64,000 nucleotides of DNA, taken from Nostoc sp. JL34. Lineage in GTDB: Bacteria; Cyanobacteriota; Cyanobacteriia; Cyanobacteriales; Nostocaceae. A program made the translations under genes and the position numbers. Location: positions 92,424 to 156,423 of the forward strand of contig NZ_JABXKQ010000108.1 of NCBI RefSeq assembly GCF_017114945.1, read 5' to 3'. Positions 54,911 through 63,791 of the stretch are shown piece by piece. A model generated the notes under the pieces. That model saw only the letters and a program-made list of their open reading frames with translations. It had not been told where the DNA came from and made no database searches. Position 1 is the stretch's first letter; each line of letters begins with the position of its first letter.

Positions 54911-55324
54911 ATGAAAATAGCCTTCACGACGAGTGACCGAGTTCATATTAATGCTCACTTCGGATGGGCAAAAATGATTGATGTTTACGAAATTTCCGAT
55001 GAGGGATATCACTTCGTAGAAACCCTCAATTTTGAAGGTGAACTCAAAGAAGATGGGAATGAAGACAAAATTAACCCAAAACTTGATGCGATCGTTGACT
55101 GTACGATTATTTATGTAACGGCAATTGGTGGTAGTGCCGCTGCTAGATTAATTAAGAAAGGTGTCACCCCAGTGAAGGCGCGATCGGAAGAAGAAGAAAT
55201 TAGTGAAGTGCTAAACAAGCTAGTGAAAACCCTCAAAGGTAATCCTCCACCTTGGTTGCGTAAAGCTTTACAGCCAAAAACCACAAACTTTGCTGATGAA
55301 ATTGAAGACGAAGCAACAGTATGA
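54911..55324 (+). CDS. nifX: Nitrogenase cofactor carrier NifX
   Basis: The 137-residue protein has the NifX/NifB-C/NafY core: MKIAFTTSDRVHINAHFGWA, MIDVYEISDEGYHFVE and IIYVTAIGGSAAARLIKKGVTPVKA. NifX binds cofactor precursors and passes them between NifB and NifEN. A strong site GAGAGGAGAATT precedes the ATG. Its stop overlaps the next start (ATGA). Confidence 0.95.
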   Translation: MKIAFTTSDRVHINAHFGWAKMIDVYEISDEGYHFVETLNFEGELKEDGNEDKINPKLDAIVDCTIIYVTAIGGSAAARLIKKGVTPVKARSEEEEISEVLNKLVKTLKGNPPPWLRKALQPKTTNFADEIEDEATV

Positions 55325-55797
55325 CCGCAAATAATAGTGTTAACGGAACTGCTACAACTGAAGTCTTGAACTCGCCTTTCCTTAAGGTATTAATTAAACA
55401 AATCCGTGGTCAAGACAGTTATGGAGTTTATCGTAGTTGGTCGGATGAGTTGATTCTCAAACCCTTTATTGTCACCAAACTAAAGAAACGGGAAATCTCC
55501 GTTGAGGGTGAAGTTGATCCGATCACTCAAGCTCGGATTATGGCTTTTTTTCGAGCTGTAGCTGCTGGGATTGAACAAGAAACAGGTTTGATATCCCAGG
55601 TTGTAGTTGATTTGAGCCATGAAGGATTTGGTTGGGCGCTAGTTTTTTCTGGTCGTCTTTTGCTAGCTGTGAAAACCTTGCGAGATGCTCATCGCTTTGG
55701 CTTTGACTCGCTAGAGAAATTGGCAGAAGAGGGAGAAAACTACGTCAAAAAAGGCCTTGATTTGGCGAATCGCTTTCCGGAAGTTGGCAAAATTTAA
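55321..55797 (+). CDS. NifX-associated nitrogen fixation protein (DUF269)
   Basis: The 158-residue protein has the DUF269 pattern, with SPFLKVLIKQIRGQDSYGVY, DELILKPFIVTK and FGWALVFSGRLLLAVKTLRDAHRFGF. It always accompanies nifX in diazotrophs and overlaps it by 4 bp here. The exact role is not established. Confidence 0.92.
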   Translation: MTANNSVNGTATTEVLNSPFLKVLIKQIRGQDSYGVYRSWSDELILKPFIVTKLKKREISVEGEVDPITQARIMAFFRAVAAGIEQETGLISQVVVDLSHEGFGWALVFSGRLLLAVKTLRDAHRFGFDSLEKLAEEGENYVKKGLDLANRFPEVGKI

Positions 55798-55898
55798 TTA
55801 GTCATTAGTCATTGGTCATTAGTAAAAGACAAATGACAAAGGACGTAGGTAGACGCGCCAGCGGCTTCCCGCAGGGTAGGACGAAGGACGAAAGACAA
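55798..55898. repeat. Heptamer repeats plus a dispersed 32-bp repeat
   Basis: GTCATTA-type units (55800-55825) are followed by GACAAATGACAAAGGAC, then the unit AGACGCGCCAGCGGCTTCCC...GTAGGAC (55851-55882). The latter recurs at 57286-57317 with one mismatch. This is the leader of the small nif gene at 55899. Confidence 0.8.
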
Positions 55899-56099
55899 AT
55901 GACAATTGAGGAACTACAGGGACAAATCAGACGGTTAAACAGCAAAGCAGGTCAGATGAAAATGGATCTGCATGATTTAGCTGAAGGTCTACCAACAGAT
56001 TACACACAACTTATGGATGTTGCCGCTGCAACTTATGAAATCTATCGCCAGTTAGATGAACTTAAGCAACATCTGAAAAAAATGGAGAATGCTAAATGA
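55899..56099 (+). CDS. DUF683/CCE_0567-type small nitrogen-fixation protein
   Basis: ATG 55899 (MTIEELQGQIRRLNSKAGQ) is chosen because upstream in-frame sequence is the dispersed repeat. The 66-residue protein is all helical with a coiled-coil look (QLDELKQHLKKME). Small proteins of this family sit between the DUF269 gene and nifW in cyanobacteria. Function is unknown; metal binding has been proposed for a homologue. It overlaps nifW by 4 bp. Confidence 0.85.
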   Translation: MTIEELQGQIRRLNSKAGQMKMDLHDLAEGLPTDYTQLMDVAAATYEIYRQLDELKQHLKKMENAK

Positions 56100-56413
56100 C
56101 TGGAACTATTGATCAATTCAAGCAGCTCGTAGATGCCGAAGAATTTTTTCAATTCTTTAATATGTCCTACGATTTAGAAGTTGTGAATGTAAATCGTCTA
56201 CATATTCTGAAAAAGTTCTCTCAATACATGCAGGAAATTGATGATAATTCTCCTGGCTTGAGTCAAGAAGAAAAATTAAATCAATATTCTTTGGCTTTGC
56301 AAAAAGCCTATCAGGTATTTATCGAATCAACACCTCACGAACAAAAGCTGTTCAAAGTGTTTAACGACAAGCCGAAAAATGTAGTCACACTGACAGAAAT
56401 CACTTCTGATTAG
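56096..56413 (+). CDS. nifW: Nitrogenase-stabilising protein NifW
   Basis: The 105-residue protein has DAEEFFQFFNMSYD, VVNVNRLHILKKFSQYM and the tail QKAYQVFIESTPHEQKLFKVF, typical of NifW. NifW helps protect or assemble the MoFe protein. It overlaps the preceding gene (ATGA) and is followed by hesA after 10 bp. Confidence 0.94.
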   Translation: MTGTIDQFKQLVDAEEFFQFFNMSYDLEVVNVNRLHILKKFSQYMQEIDDNSPGLSQEEKLNQYSLALQKAYQVFIESTPHEQKLFKVFNDKPKNVVTLTEITSD

Positions 56414-56423
56414 GAGGTATAAA

Positions 56424-57227
56424 TTGGTTAACCTGACGCCTACCGAATTAGAACGCTATCGTCGCCAAATGATGCTTCCGAATTTTGGCGAAACAGCACA
56501 GAAGCGCCTGAAGTCAGCGACAGTTCTGGTTACAGGTGTGGGGGGATTAGGCGGTACGGCGGCGCTTTACCTAGCAGTAGCAGGCGTTGGGCGGCTAATC
56601 TTAGTCCGGGGTGGTGACTTGCGGCTAGATGATATGAATCGTCAGGTTCTCATGACTGATGATTGGGTAGGTAAGCCAAGGGTATTCAAAGCTAAAGAAA
56701 CTCTGGATGCGATTAATCCTGATGTCCAAGTGGAAACTGTTCATGAGTACATCACCCCGGAAAATGTAGATTCGTTAGTGCAGTCTGCTGATATGGCTCT
56801 TGATTGCGCCCACAATTTTACAGAGCGCAATTTGTTAAATGAAGCCTGTGTGCGATCGCGTAAGCCAATGGTGGAAGCCGCAATGAATGGGATGGAGGCT
56901 TACCTGACAACGATTATTCCTGGTGTGACTCCTTGTTTATCTTGTCTGTTTCCAGAAAAGCCTGAGTGGGATCAGCGTGGCTTTTCAGTTCTAGGCGCTG
57001 TCTCTGGAACACTAGCTTGTTTAACAGCTTTGGAAGCTATCAAGCTGATCACCGGGTTTAGTCAGCCTCTATTGTCGCAATTGCTGACAATCGACCTAAA
57101 TCGGATGGAATTTGCTAAACGCCGTTCTCACCGCGATCGCTCTTGTCCAGTATGCGGTAATAGTGCGCCTTGGAGACACGCACAATCCAATTCGATGGAA
57201 GCCACAGGGATTGCACAAAATACTTAA
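56424..57227 (+). CDS. hesA: HesA, ThiF/MoeB-family adenylyltransferase-like protein
   Basis: The start is TTG, fixed by an AGGAGG site six bases upstream. The 267-residue protein has the ATP-binding GVGGLGGTAALYLA, DDMNRQVL, DCAHNFTERN, and zinc cysteines in CLSCLFP and CPVCG. It is an E1-like protein of heterocyst nif clusters, probably in iron-sulfur or molybdenum cofactor sulfur chemistry. Confidence 0.94.
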   Translation: MVNLTPTELERYRRQMMLPNFGETAQKRLKSATVLVTGVGGLGGTAALYLAVAGVGRLILVRGGDLRLDDMNRQVLMTDDWVGKPRVFKAKETLDAINPDVQVETVHEYITPENVDSLVQSADMALDCAHNFTERNLLNEACVRSRKPMVEAAMNGMEAYLTTIIPGVTPCLSCLFPEKPEWDQRGFSVLGAVSGTLACLTALEAIKLITGFSQPLLSQLLTIDLNRMEFAKRRSHRDRSCPVCGNSAPWRHAQSNSMEATGIAQNT

Positions 57228-57330
57228 TTTTCGTCATTAGTCATTGGTCATTAGTCATTAGTGAATAACAAAGGACAACTGACATAGACGCACCAGCGGC
57301 TTCCCGCAGGGTAGGACAAAGGACAACCCC
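57228..57330. repeat. Heptamer repeats plus second copy of the 32-bp dispersed repeat
   Basis: GTCATTA-type units (57233-57265) are followed by AACAAAGGACAACTGACAT and by the second copy (57286-57317) of the repeat seen at 55851. The layout (heptamers, then this unit) is the same as at 55798, so the two intergenic regions share an origin. The remaining bases to 57373 form the hesB leader with GGAG. Confidence 0.8.
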
Positions 57331-57373
57331 ACCTGAAATCAGAACAACTAATCGCTACAAATCAGGAGACCTG

Positions 57374-57748
57374 ATGACCGTTACTTTATCAGAAAAAGCA
57401 GAATTTCATCTGCGGGCATTACTTCGAGGTTCCGCACCTGACGCTAATGGCGCAACTAAAGGTGTCCGCATCTCTGTAAAAAATGGTGGTTGCAATGGCC
57501 ATGAATATGCAATGGATATCACCAGCAAGCCCCAACCAGATGATTTGGTAAGCCAGCAAGGCAAAGTGTTGGTTTACGTTGATGCCAAAAGTGCGTCGTT
57601 ATTAGAAGGAATTGTGGTTGACTTCGTTGAGGGAGTGGTGGAAAGCGGTTTTAAGTTCACCAACCCCAATGCAACTGATAAATGCGGTGGTTGTGGAAAG
57701 TCCCTCAAAGCAGGCGACAGTAAGCCTAGTGGTGTACCTTGCAGCTAA
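57374..57748 (+). CDS. hesB: HesB, IscA-type iron-sulfur carrier
   Basis: The 124-residue protein has the A-type carrier cysteines in NGGCNGHEYAM and DKCGGCGKS. In nif clusters HesB delivers or scaffolds Fe-S clusters for nitrogenase components. ATG follows a CAGGAGACC ribosome site. Confidence 0.95.
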   Translation: MTVTLSEKAEFHLRALLRGSAPDANGATKGVRISVKNGGCNGHEYAMDITSKPQPDDLVSQQGKVLVYVDAKSASLLEGIVVDFVEGVVESGFKFTNPNATDKCGGCGKSLKAGDSKPSGVPCS

Positions 57749-57978
57749 CATCATTCCGTTAGTGCCAAGTCTGATTGTAGAGGTTTCCCATAAACGCCTT
57801 CCGCAAAGTTTCAATGCCCTTGAGGTGGCTTCTGGTTCGCATTGCATCCCTTACCCCTATAGAGAAACTAGCTAAAGCGTAGCTTCTGCGTAAGAAGAAG
57901 GGAAGCAAAGAGTAGGATAGGTTGCTCAAAAACTTCGGAAATTAGACCAACTGTATAACGTTTGAGGAGAATCGGAAA

Positions 57979-58278
57979 ATGGCTACGTACCAAGTTAGAT
58001 TAATCAACAAAAAAGAAGAACTCGACACCACAATTGAAGTTGACGAAGAAACTACAATTTTGGACGCAGCGCACGATAACGATATTGACTTGCCCGCTTC
58101 TTGTCAAGCAGGTTCTTGCTCTAGTTGTGTTGGCAAGGTCGTTGAAGGTGAAATTAATCAAGAAGATCAAAACTTCTTAGATGACGAGCAGATTTCTAAA
58201 GGATTCGCTCTACTTTGTGTCACTTATCCTCGTTCTAATTGCACAATTAAAACACATCAAGAACCCTATCTTGTCTAA
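57979..58278 (+). CDS. fdxH: Heterocyst [2Fe-2S] ferredoxin FdxH
   Basis: The 99-residue plant-type ferredoxin has cluster ligands Cys42, Cys47, Cys50 and Cys80. Two lysines after the first strand (INKKEE) match the pair known in Anabaena FdxH for interaction with nitrogenase reductase. It is the direct electron donor to NifH in heterocysts. TGAGGAGAAT precedes the ATG. The 230-bp gap after hesB has no gene; it holds a short repeat-like AGCTAAAGCGTAGCTTCTGC. Confidence 0.96.
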   Translation: MATYQVRLINKKEELDTTIEVDEETTILDAAHDNDIDLPASCQAGSCSSCVGKVVEGEINQEDQNFLDDEQISKGFALLCVTYPRSNCTIKTHQEPYLV

Positions 58279-58382
58279 ACTATTACTTTGGTTGCTGCCT
58301 TTAGCGACCAAATAAAAGATGAAGGATGAAGGATGAAAATATACTTCCTCCTTCCCTTCAAAATTCCAAATTTATAATTCCA

Positions 58383-58634
58383 ATGTTTACCCATTTTAGT
58401 GTGACTGGCTGTTCATTAGAATTATTGAGAACGGGAGAGCGAGGAATCGTCACTTTCTGTAAAAGTCAGGATGAAACAATCTTAAACCAACTGATATCAC
58501 TGGGAATAACATCAGGAACTACTATCACTTTAAAACAACACTTACCCTCTTTCATTATCAAAATTGAAAACACAGATTTAGCACTAGATATAGAAAGTAT
58601 TCATGCCATCTATGTTCGTATTCTTGATAATTAA
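58383..58634 (+). CDS. feoA: FeoA-domain protein
   Basis: I use ATG 58383 (MFTHFSVTGCSLELL), giving 83 residues; an in-frame ATG at 58326 falls in a GATGAAG tandem repeat and adds sequence unlike the family. The FeoA SH3-like core is visible: GERGIVTFCKS, LISLGITSGTTITL. FeoA proteins assist Fe(II) uptake by FeoB; a copy follows fdxH in other Nostocales and may serve iron supply for nitrogenase. Confidence 0.85.
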   Translation: MFTHFSVTGCSLELLRTGERGIVTFCKSQDETILNQLISLGITSGTTITLKQHLPSFIIKIENTDLALDIESIHAIYVRILDN

Positions 58635-58760
58635 ATTAATTTTGATGTATAGCCTTACTTAATCATTTGTAAAAAATAATATTCCCAAATTATTAAATTA
58701 AGTCGGTAATCTATAATCTTTAATTATCACAAATCAAAGATAATTACTATAATATACTCT

Positions 58761-58806
58761 TGACCTCACTCCTTTTATTTGATAAAGAATTCTAGGAGTG
58801 AGGTCA
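58761..58806. terminator. Perfect 13-bp inverted repeat between convergent genes
   Basis: TGACCTCACTCCT (58761-58773) and AGGAGTGAGGTCA (58794-58806) are exact inverted repeats with a 20-base loop. It lies between feoA (+) and mop (-), which converge, so a two-way transcription stop is likely. No T run is adjacent, so factor-assisted stopping or another role is possible. Confidence 0.6.
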
Positions 58807-58879
58807 CTAATTTATAGATTTGAAGGCAATTTGATATCAGAAATCGAGTGGCTTGCAAGAGAAGCCAAATTGTCTATTT

Positions 58880-59104
58880 TTAATCAACAGCAACTATCAC
58901 ATCTGATGATTTAATTACGGCATGAGCCTGCTTGCCTTCTACAAGTCCTAGCTTTTCTGCTGATGATTTTGTGATGATTGACACTAGCTCTACTCCTGGT
59001 GCTATCTCTAAAGTTATCTCAGTATTAACTGAACCAGGCACAACTTTTGTTACAGTACCTTTGAGAGAATTACGAGCGCTAATTTCCATGTTTTTATTCG
59101 CCAA
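58880..59104 (-). CDS. mop: Molybdopterin/molybdate-binding TOBE-domain protein (Mop)
   Basis: The 74-residue protein is one TOBE/Mop domain: SARNSLKGTVTKVVPGSVNT, EITLEIAPGVELVSIITK, SSAEKLGLVEGKQAHAVIKSSDVIVAV. Such proteins bind molybdate as small oligomers and probably store molybdenum for cofactor synthesis. It is the only minus-strand gene inside the nif block, facing feoA. Confidence 0.92.
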   Translation of the reverse strand: MANKNMEISARNSLKGTVTKVVPGSVNTEITLEIAPGVELVSIITKSSAEKLGLVEGKQAHAVIKSSDVIVAVD

Positions 59105-59379
59105 GTTTATCTACTGATACTTTAGTAAGCTAGCAAGTTTTAATTTTAAAACTGGTTTCTTTTAAGATATCTTAATAATTTTAAAATAATTCTCATTTAT
59201 CTAAGAGCGATATTTCTATTTGACGATTATTACATTACAAGAATGTGTGGTTATTTGCTGTAAAACTCAGGATAAAAAAATAATATCAATTTAATATGGA
59301 GATTATTTTATGTATAAACACCGAGACATAAATAATATTTTTTACTTATTTTAGCTTAGTTGCATATCAATCCACAAAA

Positions 59380-59882
59380 AGCCATGTCTATGTTGATTTT
59401 CGATAGTTTACGTGGCAAAAATGATATTTGCTATGCAGTGACTGCTTCAAAAATGCCAATTTTGTAATGTTGAATGCACCGAATAGGGTAGTTTTAAAAG
59501 GCTTATAGAACGTAATAATCTTTTTGATAAAATCGCTAATCAAGAGTTAGGAAATAATAGGAAAATTATCCCAGGGGCAATGATAAACTTTGCAAGCTTT
59601 GGTGTGCCAAACGCTTCTATATATTTTACTCTTAAAGAATAAAAATAAATATTAGAACTTGTAAAAAAACGAGTTGTTACAGGTGTAGAATTGCTGGATA
59701 AATTAAAATATTTGTGAGAAAGAGTCAGAGCTATGATTCGGTTCCTACTAAACAGATTTTAGAAGCAATGGGGACAAGCGATCGCTCTCTTATATATTGA
59801 TACTATAGCCAGTCCCCAACAGTCAGCTAAAGCAATTATTTCTCGACTATGCAAATATGTTGATATTAAAACTACTAAGTAA
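59380..59882 (+). pseudogene. Probable decayed gene upstream of nifV
   Basis: The 813 bases between mop and nifV hold no intact gene but several protein-like pieces in changing frames: SMLIFDSLRGKNDICYAV, LIERNNLFDKIANQELG, GAMINFASFGVPNASIYF, then LELVKKRVVTGVELLDKL, QILEAMGTSDRSLIY and finally YIDTIASPQQSAKAIISRL ending at TAA 59882. The pieces follow each other in order and are broken by stops and frameshifts, as in a pseudogene. I do not recognise the family. The stretch 59105-59379 shows nothing else. Confidence 0.4.
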
Positions 59883-59917
59883 GTATTGCTAGTAATAATT
59901 AACACAAGGAGAATTCA

Positions 59918-61057
59918 ATGTCGCTATCTGAATTTGCAATTGTAGAAAGCACTCTCCGTGAAGGCGAACAATTTATCAAAGCTAATTTCTCTTCAGATGA
60001 TAAAGTCGAAATTGCTGAGGCGCTTGCTGCATTTGGAGTAGAATATATAGAATTAACTTCACCCATTGCTTCACCTCAATCTAGGCAAGACTGTGAAAGA
60101 TTGGCTCGGTTAGGCTTGCCATCCAAAATATTAACTCACATCCGCTGCCACTTAGAAGATGCCAAAGTGGCTTTAGCCACAGGCGTTGCTGGAATTAATT
60201 TAACTATAGGTAGTTCTTCTTTGATGCGTCAGTTCAGTCATGGCAAAAATATTAATCAAATTATTGATTTAGTATCTGAAGTTTTAACTTTTATTCATCA
60301 GCAAGCCCCCGATATTGAGTTACGGTTTTCTGCTGAGGATTCATCACGCACTTCCACAGAAGATTTAATCACAATTTACTCAGCAGTTGAAAAATTAGGA
60401 GTTATTAAACGCATAGGAATTGCCGATACTGTAGGAATTAGTACCCCAATGCAAGTATTTGAATTAGTGAAGACTTTGCGTCAATTCACTAATTTAGATA
60501 TTGAGTTTCACGGTCATAATGATACAGAATGCGCCAATGCTAACAGTTATACAGCATTAGAAGCGGGAGCAACTCATATTGACACTTGTGTTCTGGGAAT
60601 TGGTGAACGCAATGGTATTACCTCACTCGCCGGATTCATCGCTAGGTTGTATGCTACAAATCCAGAGCAGATTAAATCTAAATATCGCTTAGAAGAACTG
60701 GCTTACCTGCATGAATTAGTTGCAAGAAAAGTTGGAATTTCTATTCCTTTTAATCATTGTATTTTTGGTGAGAGTGCTTTTAGTCATAAAGCTGGCATTC
60801 ATACTAAAGCTATGCTCAATAACTCGGAGACTTATGAAGCTATTAATCCCCGGAGTTTTGGTGTAACGCGCTCCATTTTAATCAATCATAAATTGGCTGG
60901 TAAACAGGCGGTTAATCACCGAGCTAATGAATTAGGACTTTCCTTTAATTTGTCTCAGCTTAAAGATATTACTGAGCAGCTTAAAACTTTAGCTGACAAA
61001 CAAAGTCTTACCATCGAAGATGTAGACAACATCTTATATTCTTATCATTGCCGGTAA
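59918..61057 (+). CDS. nifV: Homocitrate synthase NifV
   Basis: The 379-residue protein has STLREGEQF, the metal-binding HGHND, VLGIGERNGITSLAGF and SHKAGIHTKAM, typical of the homocitrate/isopropylmalate synthase family. The nif context and sequence favour NifV, which makes homocitrate from acetyl-CoA and 2-oxoglutarate for the FeMo cofactor. ACAAGGAGAATTC precedes the ATG. The leader (after the decayed gene) probably contains its own promoter. Confidence 0.93.
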   Translation: MSLSEFAIVESTLREGEQFIKANFSSDDKVEIAEALAAFGVEYIELTSPIASPQSRQDCERLARLGLPSKILTHIRCHLEDAKVALATGVAGINLTIGSSSLMRQFSHGKNINQIIDLVSEVLTFIHQQAPDIELRFSAEDSSRTSTEDLITIYSAVEKLGVIKRIGIADTVGISTPMQVFELVKTLRQFTNLDIEFHGHNDTECANANSYTALEAGATHIDTCVLGIGERNGITSLAGFIARLYATNPEQIKSKYRLEELAYLHELVARKVGISIPFNHCIFGESAFSHKAGIHTKAMLNNSETYEAINPRSFGVTRSILINHKLAGKQAVNHRANELGLSFNLSQLKDITEQLKTLADKQSLTIEDVDNILYSYHCR

Positions 61058-61084
61058 ATTTAAAAATATACGCACTTACTGCCT

Positions 61085-61117
61085 AGATCCCCGATTTCTT
61101 GAAGAAGTCGGGGATCT
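61085..61117 (+). terminator. Hairpin after nifV
   Basis: AGATCCCCGA (61085-61094) pairs with TCGGGGATCT (61108-61117); the inner TTTCTTGAAGAAG can extend the stem. It lies 28 bp after the nifV stop. This kind of hairpin is also a dispersed repeat in Nostoc genomes. No strong T run follows. Confidence 0.55.
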
Positions 61118-61620
61118 AAATCTATCTACCTACATACAAGCGAGTTTACTCCATAACTTGTGCGATCGCTCATCAAAAAATTTTCCACGCACTTTGTGGC
61201 TATTTCATGTATGACGCATGTTTAATTAGTCTATCTTATGAAATAAAAATGTAATAATTACTGCTTTTTCAGCCTTCTTCAAGCTTTTTTAAGAAAAATC
61301 TCTGGAAATCATCATAAATGATTAATAATTTAAACTTATACAAGTGATAATATATATGTAATTAGGTGAATTCAATTAAATATAAAACGGCTATAGCTAC
61401 ACCATCTTTTAATTATTTATTTCAACAATTGTTATAAGTCTTAATCTAGTTATATTTATCTTAAATTTAAAGGTTTAATATGCCTTAAATGGGGATGCAT
61501 AACGCTATGTCTATCTTAGCAAATTTCCTATTGGGAAAATTTAAATACTACATTTTTAGCTCGACGTAGCTGAATTTTTAAGAATGAATTGGGAATTTTA
61601 TAGGAGATAGAGGAATATTT
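61118..61620. other. AT-rich intergenic region without recognisable gene
   Basis: About 500 bases separate the nifV hairpin from the ankyrin gene. I see one HIP1-like GCGATCGC (61162-61169), AT-rich stretches and a weak ribosome site (TAGGAGATAGAGG, about 61600) for the next gene. No ORF or RNA gene could be supported. It probably holds the promoter of the ankyrin-SagB operon. Confidence 0.6.
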
Positions 61621-62109
61621 ATGAATTGGACAAGTAAACAAGATTTGAGTGAAGCAACAAGCCAATGGCTAATAGCAAATGGCTATAATCCTGGGGATTT
61701 AAATCAGTCAGGTGAAAATGGGGATACAGCTTTGATGAAAGCTACAAGAGAAGGAGTTTATGCAGTTGTAAAAGAACTAATTTATGCAGGTGCAGATATC
61801 AATGCTAAAAATAGCGATCACAACAATGCTTTGTGGTTTGCATGTTTTGGTAATCACTACGATTTAATTAATTTGCTGCTTGCTGTCAACATTAACATCG
61901 ACAACCAAAATGATAATGGTGCAACTGTTTTAATGTATGCAGCATCAGCCGGAAAGACAGAAGTCGTCAAGTTACTTTTACAACATCATCCTAATTTATA
62001 TTTAAAAAACTTAGACGACTATAAAGCGATAGATTTTGCTAGCAATATAGAAGTTTTAAGGATAATTAAAAATGCCATCAAGTCAGATATCGGGAAAAGC
62101 CTATCATGA
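61621..62109 (+). CDS. Ankyrin-repeat protein
   Basis: The 162-residue protein has about four ankyrin repeats: ENGDTALMKATREGVYAVVKELIYAGADINAK-type, HNNALWFACFGNHYDLINLLL, NGATVLMYAASAGKTEVVKLLL and DDYKAIDFASNIEVL. Ankyrin repeats bind other proteins; the partner is unknown. It overlaps the next gene by 38 bp, suggesting coupled translation with the dehydrogenase. Confidence 0.9.
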   Translation: MNWTSKQDLSEATSQWLIANGYNPGDLNQSGENGDTALMKATREGVYAVVKELIYAGADINAKNSDHNNALWFACFGNHYDLINLLLAVNINIDNQNDNGATVLMYAASAGKTEVVKLLLQHHPNLYLKNLDDYKAIDFASNIEVLRIIKNAIKSDIGKSLS

Positions 62110-63358
62110 AGCTACCAAGCATTCTTACCTATCGGTACAACTTAATCCAAATTATGTAGATGCTTCAACACAACCATTTTCATTTAAAGTTTATCCAAAA
62201 TTTTATCGGAGGGTGAAATTAAATCTCAATAATCCTGTTCATTCTTTTATCTTATTAACCAGTACAATAACACTCGAAAAAGTGTATAAAGACGGCCCTT
62301 ATAAACTACGGGTGAATCCGTCAGCAGGCGCTCTATATCCTACGGAAGTTTACGTACAAGTTCGCGGAATTGAGGGAATCGTAGATGGTATCTACCATCT
62401 AGAAGTTGAGAATAATTGTCTAACTCTTATATATGAATTAATTGATGATGGGTTAGAGAGTTATATTATACCAGGTAAAAGTATCAACGGATTCATCTTT
62501 TTAATTAGTTGTGTTTATTATAGGTCTAGCTGGAAATATCAAAATAGAAGCATGAGATATTGCTTATTAGATAGCGGACACCATTTAGGTGCGATCGCAG
62601 CTTCAGCTTTTCTCCACAACCGAGATATACAACTAATTTTCGACTTTGATAAATTCGCTCTCAATTCAGATTTGGGATTTGAGAATAAAGAATTTATCAC
62701 TACTTGTGCGGTATCAGGAGAAGTAGAAGACAAGAAAATCAGACGCTTAAGACTGAAAATTCCTTTTGTCTGCGGTACTGATTATTTTGAATCCAATCAA
62801 TTTATTGAAGATACCTATCAAGCAACTAGTCTACAAAAGAGTCGCCAGCAGAAATTAGAGTATCCTCAATTTGACTTTGACAAGGATAAATTTTCTCAAA
62901 CTGTTTGGGATAGACGTTCTATTAGACGTTTCCGGAAAGAGTCTATTTCTCAAGAAGATTATTTATATATAATGCAGCAACTTCAGCAGCCAATACCGAC
63001 AGAAAATTATGAGGAAATAGAAATTTACTCAGTGGTGCATCGAGTAAATGGAATGACACCTGGGTTATATAAAGGTACACATCTGATTAAAACAGGTAAT
63101 TTTAGTGAAAAGACAGGTTACTTATGTATTAATCAGGCTATTGCTAAAGATGGCGCTGTAACTTTATTTTTAGTGTCAGATTATTTAAATTATCAAACTG
63201 CTATGCAAATAGCTGGTTTTCTCGGACAGAGACTTTATTTAACTAGTAATTATTTGGGAATTCAGTGTAGTGGAATTGGTGCTTATTATGATGACGAAAC
63301 CCAAGAATTATTAGAAACAAATAAAGATGTACTTTATGGAATGGTAATTGGAATATAA
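62072..63358 (+). CDS. SagB/ThcOx-type nitroreductase-family dehydrogenase
   Basis: The 428-residue protein has YHEATKHSYLSV at the start, the SagB signature NPSAGALYPTEVYVQV, LLDSGHHLGAIAASA and a second nitroreductase-like half beginning WDRRSIRRFRKESIS. The family uses FMN and includes enzymes that oxidise azolines in peptides, but no peptide-modification partner (YcaO) is in this window. Its place between nifV and a hydrogenase gene suggests a redox task linked to nitrogen fixation. Substrate unknown. Confidence 0.85.
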   Translation: MPSSQISGKAYHEATKHSYLSVQLNPNYVDASTQPFSFKVYPKFYRRVKLNLNNPVHSFILLTSTITLEKVYKDGPYKLRVNPSAGALYPTEVYVQVRGIEGIVDGIYHLEVENNCLTLIYELIDDGLESYIIPGKSINGFIFLISCVYYRSSWKYQNRSMRYCLLDSGHHLGAIAASAFLHNRDIQLIFDFDKFALNSDLGFENKEFITTCAVSGEVEDKKIRRLRLKIPFVCGTDYFESNQFIEDTYQATSLQKSRQQKLEYPQFDFDKDKFSQTVWDRRSIRRFRKESISQEDYLYIMQQLQQPIPTENYEEIEIYSVVHRVNGMTPGLYKGTHLIKTGNFSEKTGYLCINQAIAKDGAVTLFLVSDYLNYQTAMQIAGFLGQRLYLTSNYLGIQCSGIGAYYDDETQELLETNKDVLYGMVIGI

Positions 63359-63376
63359 GTAGGAAGCTAAACAGAG

Positions 63377-63751
63377 ATGGCTAGAAAGATGTATTACTTA
63401 AATGGTGATGACTCACATCCAATGCAACCGACATCGGCAGATATTATACTGCGGCAACAACTAGAGGATTCTATTAGCAGATACTTTTATGATGCTTGCG
63501 ATCGCACGATTCAAAATCTTCTATCTAATTGTCGATGGTATGTCACAACCCATGCCAATGCTCTGACATTGGTAATTGAATGTCCCGATCAAGTTAGTAA
63601 TTGGCGTATTTTACAACAAATTGTGCCAATGGGAACATTACTATACGGAATTGTCAGCAGTGCTAAAATCCGTGTTTGTCCGCCAGAGAGTCAAGGCATA
63701 CCTTTTGAAATGAGGGTAGATGAACTTTCTGTTTATCGGGATTGGGCGTGA
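63377..63751 (+). CDS. Uncharacterised protein in the nif region
   Basis: The 124-residue protein is not recognised. It is soluble, with no signal or membrane segment, and has CRWYVTTHANALTLVIECPD and IPFEMRVDELSVYRDW as its clearest stretches. It begins 18 bp after the SagB-type gene and likely shares its transcript. The start (ATG after AACAGAG) is reasonable. Confidence 0.7.
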   Translation: MARKMYYLNGDDSHPMQPTSADIILRQQLEDSISRYFYDACDRTIQNLLSNCRWYVTTHANALTLVIECPDQVSNWRILQQIVPMGTLLYGIVSSAKIRVCPPESQGIPFEMRVDELSVYRDWA

Positions 63752-63791
63752 TTCAATGTTAGATTTTGGACTTTGGATTTTGGATTATTAA

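Noticed and set aside
58326..58382. FeoA starting at 58326
   Set aside because: The ATG is part of a GATGAAG tandem repeat and the added residues do not resemble FeoA.
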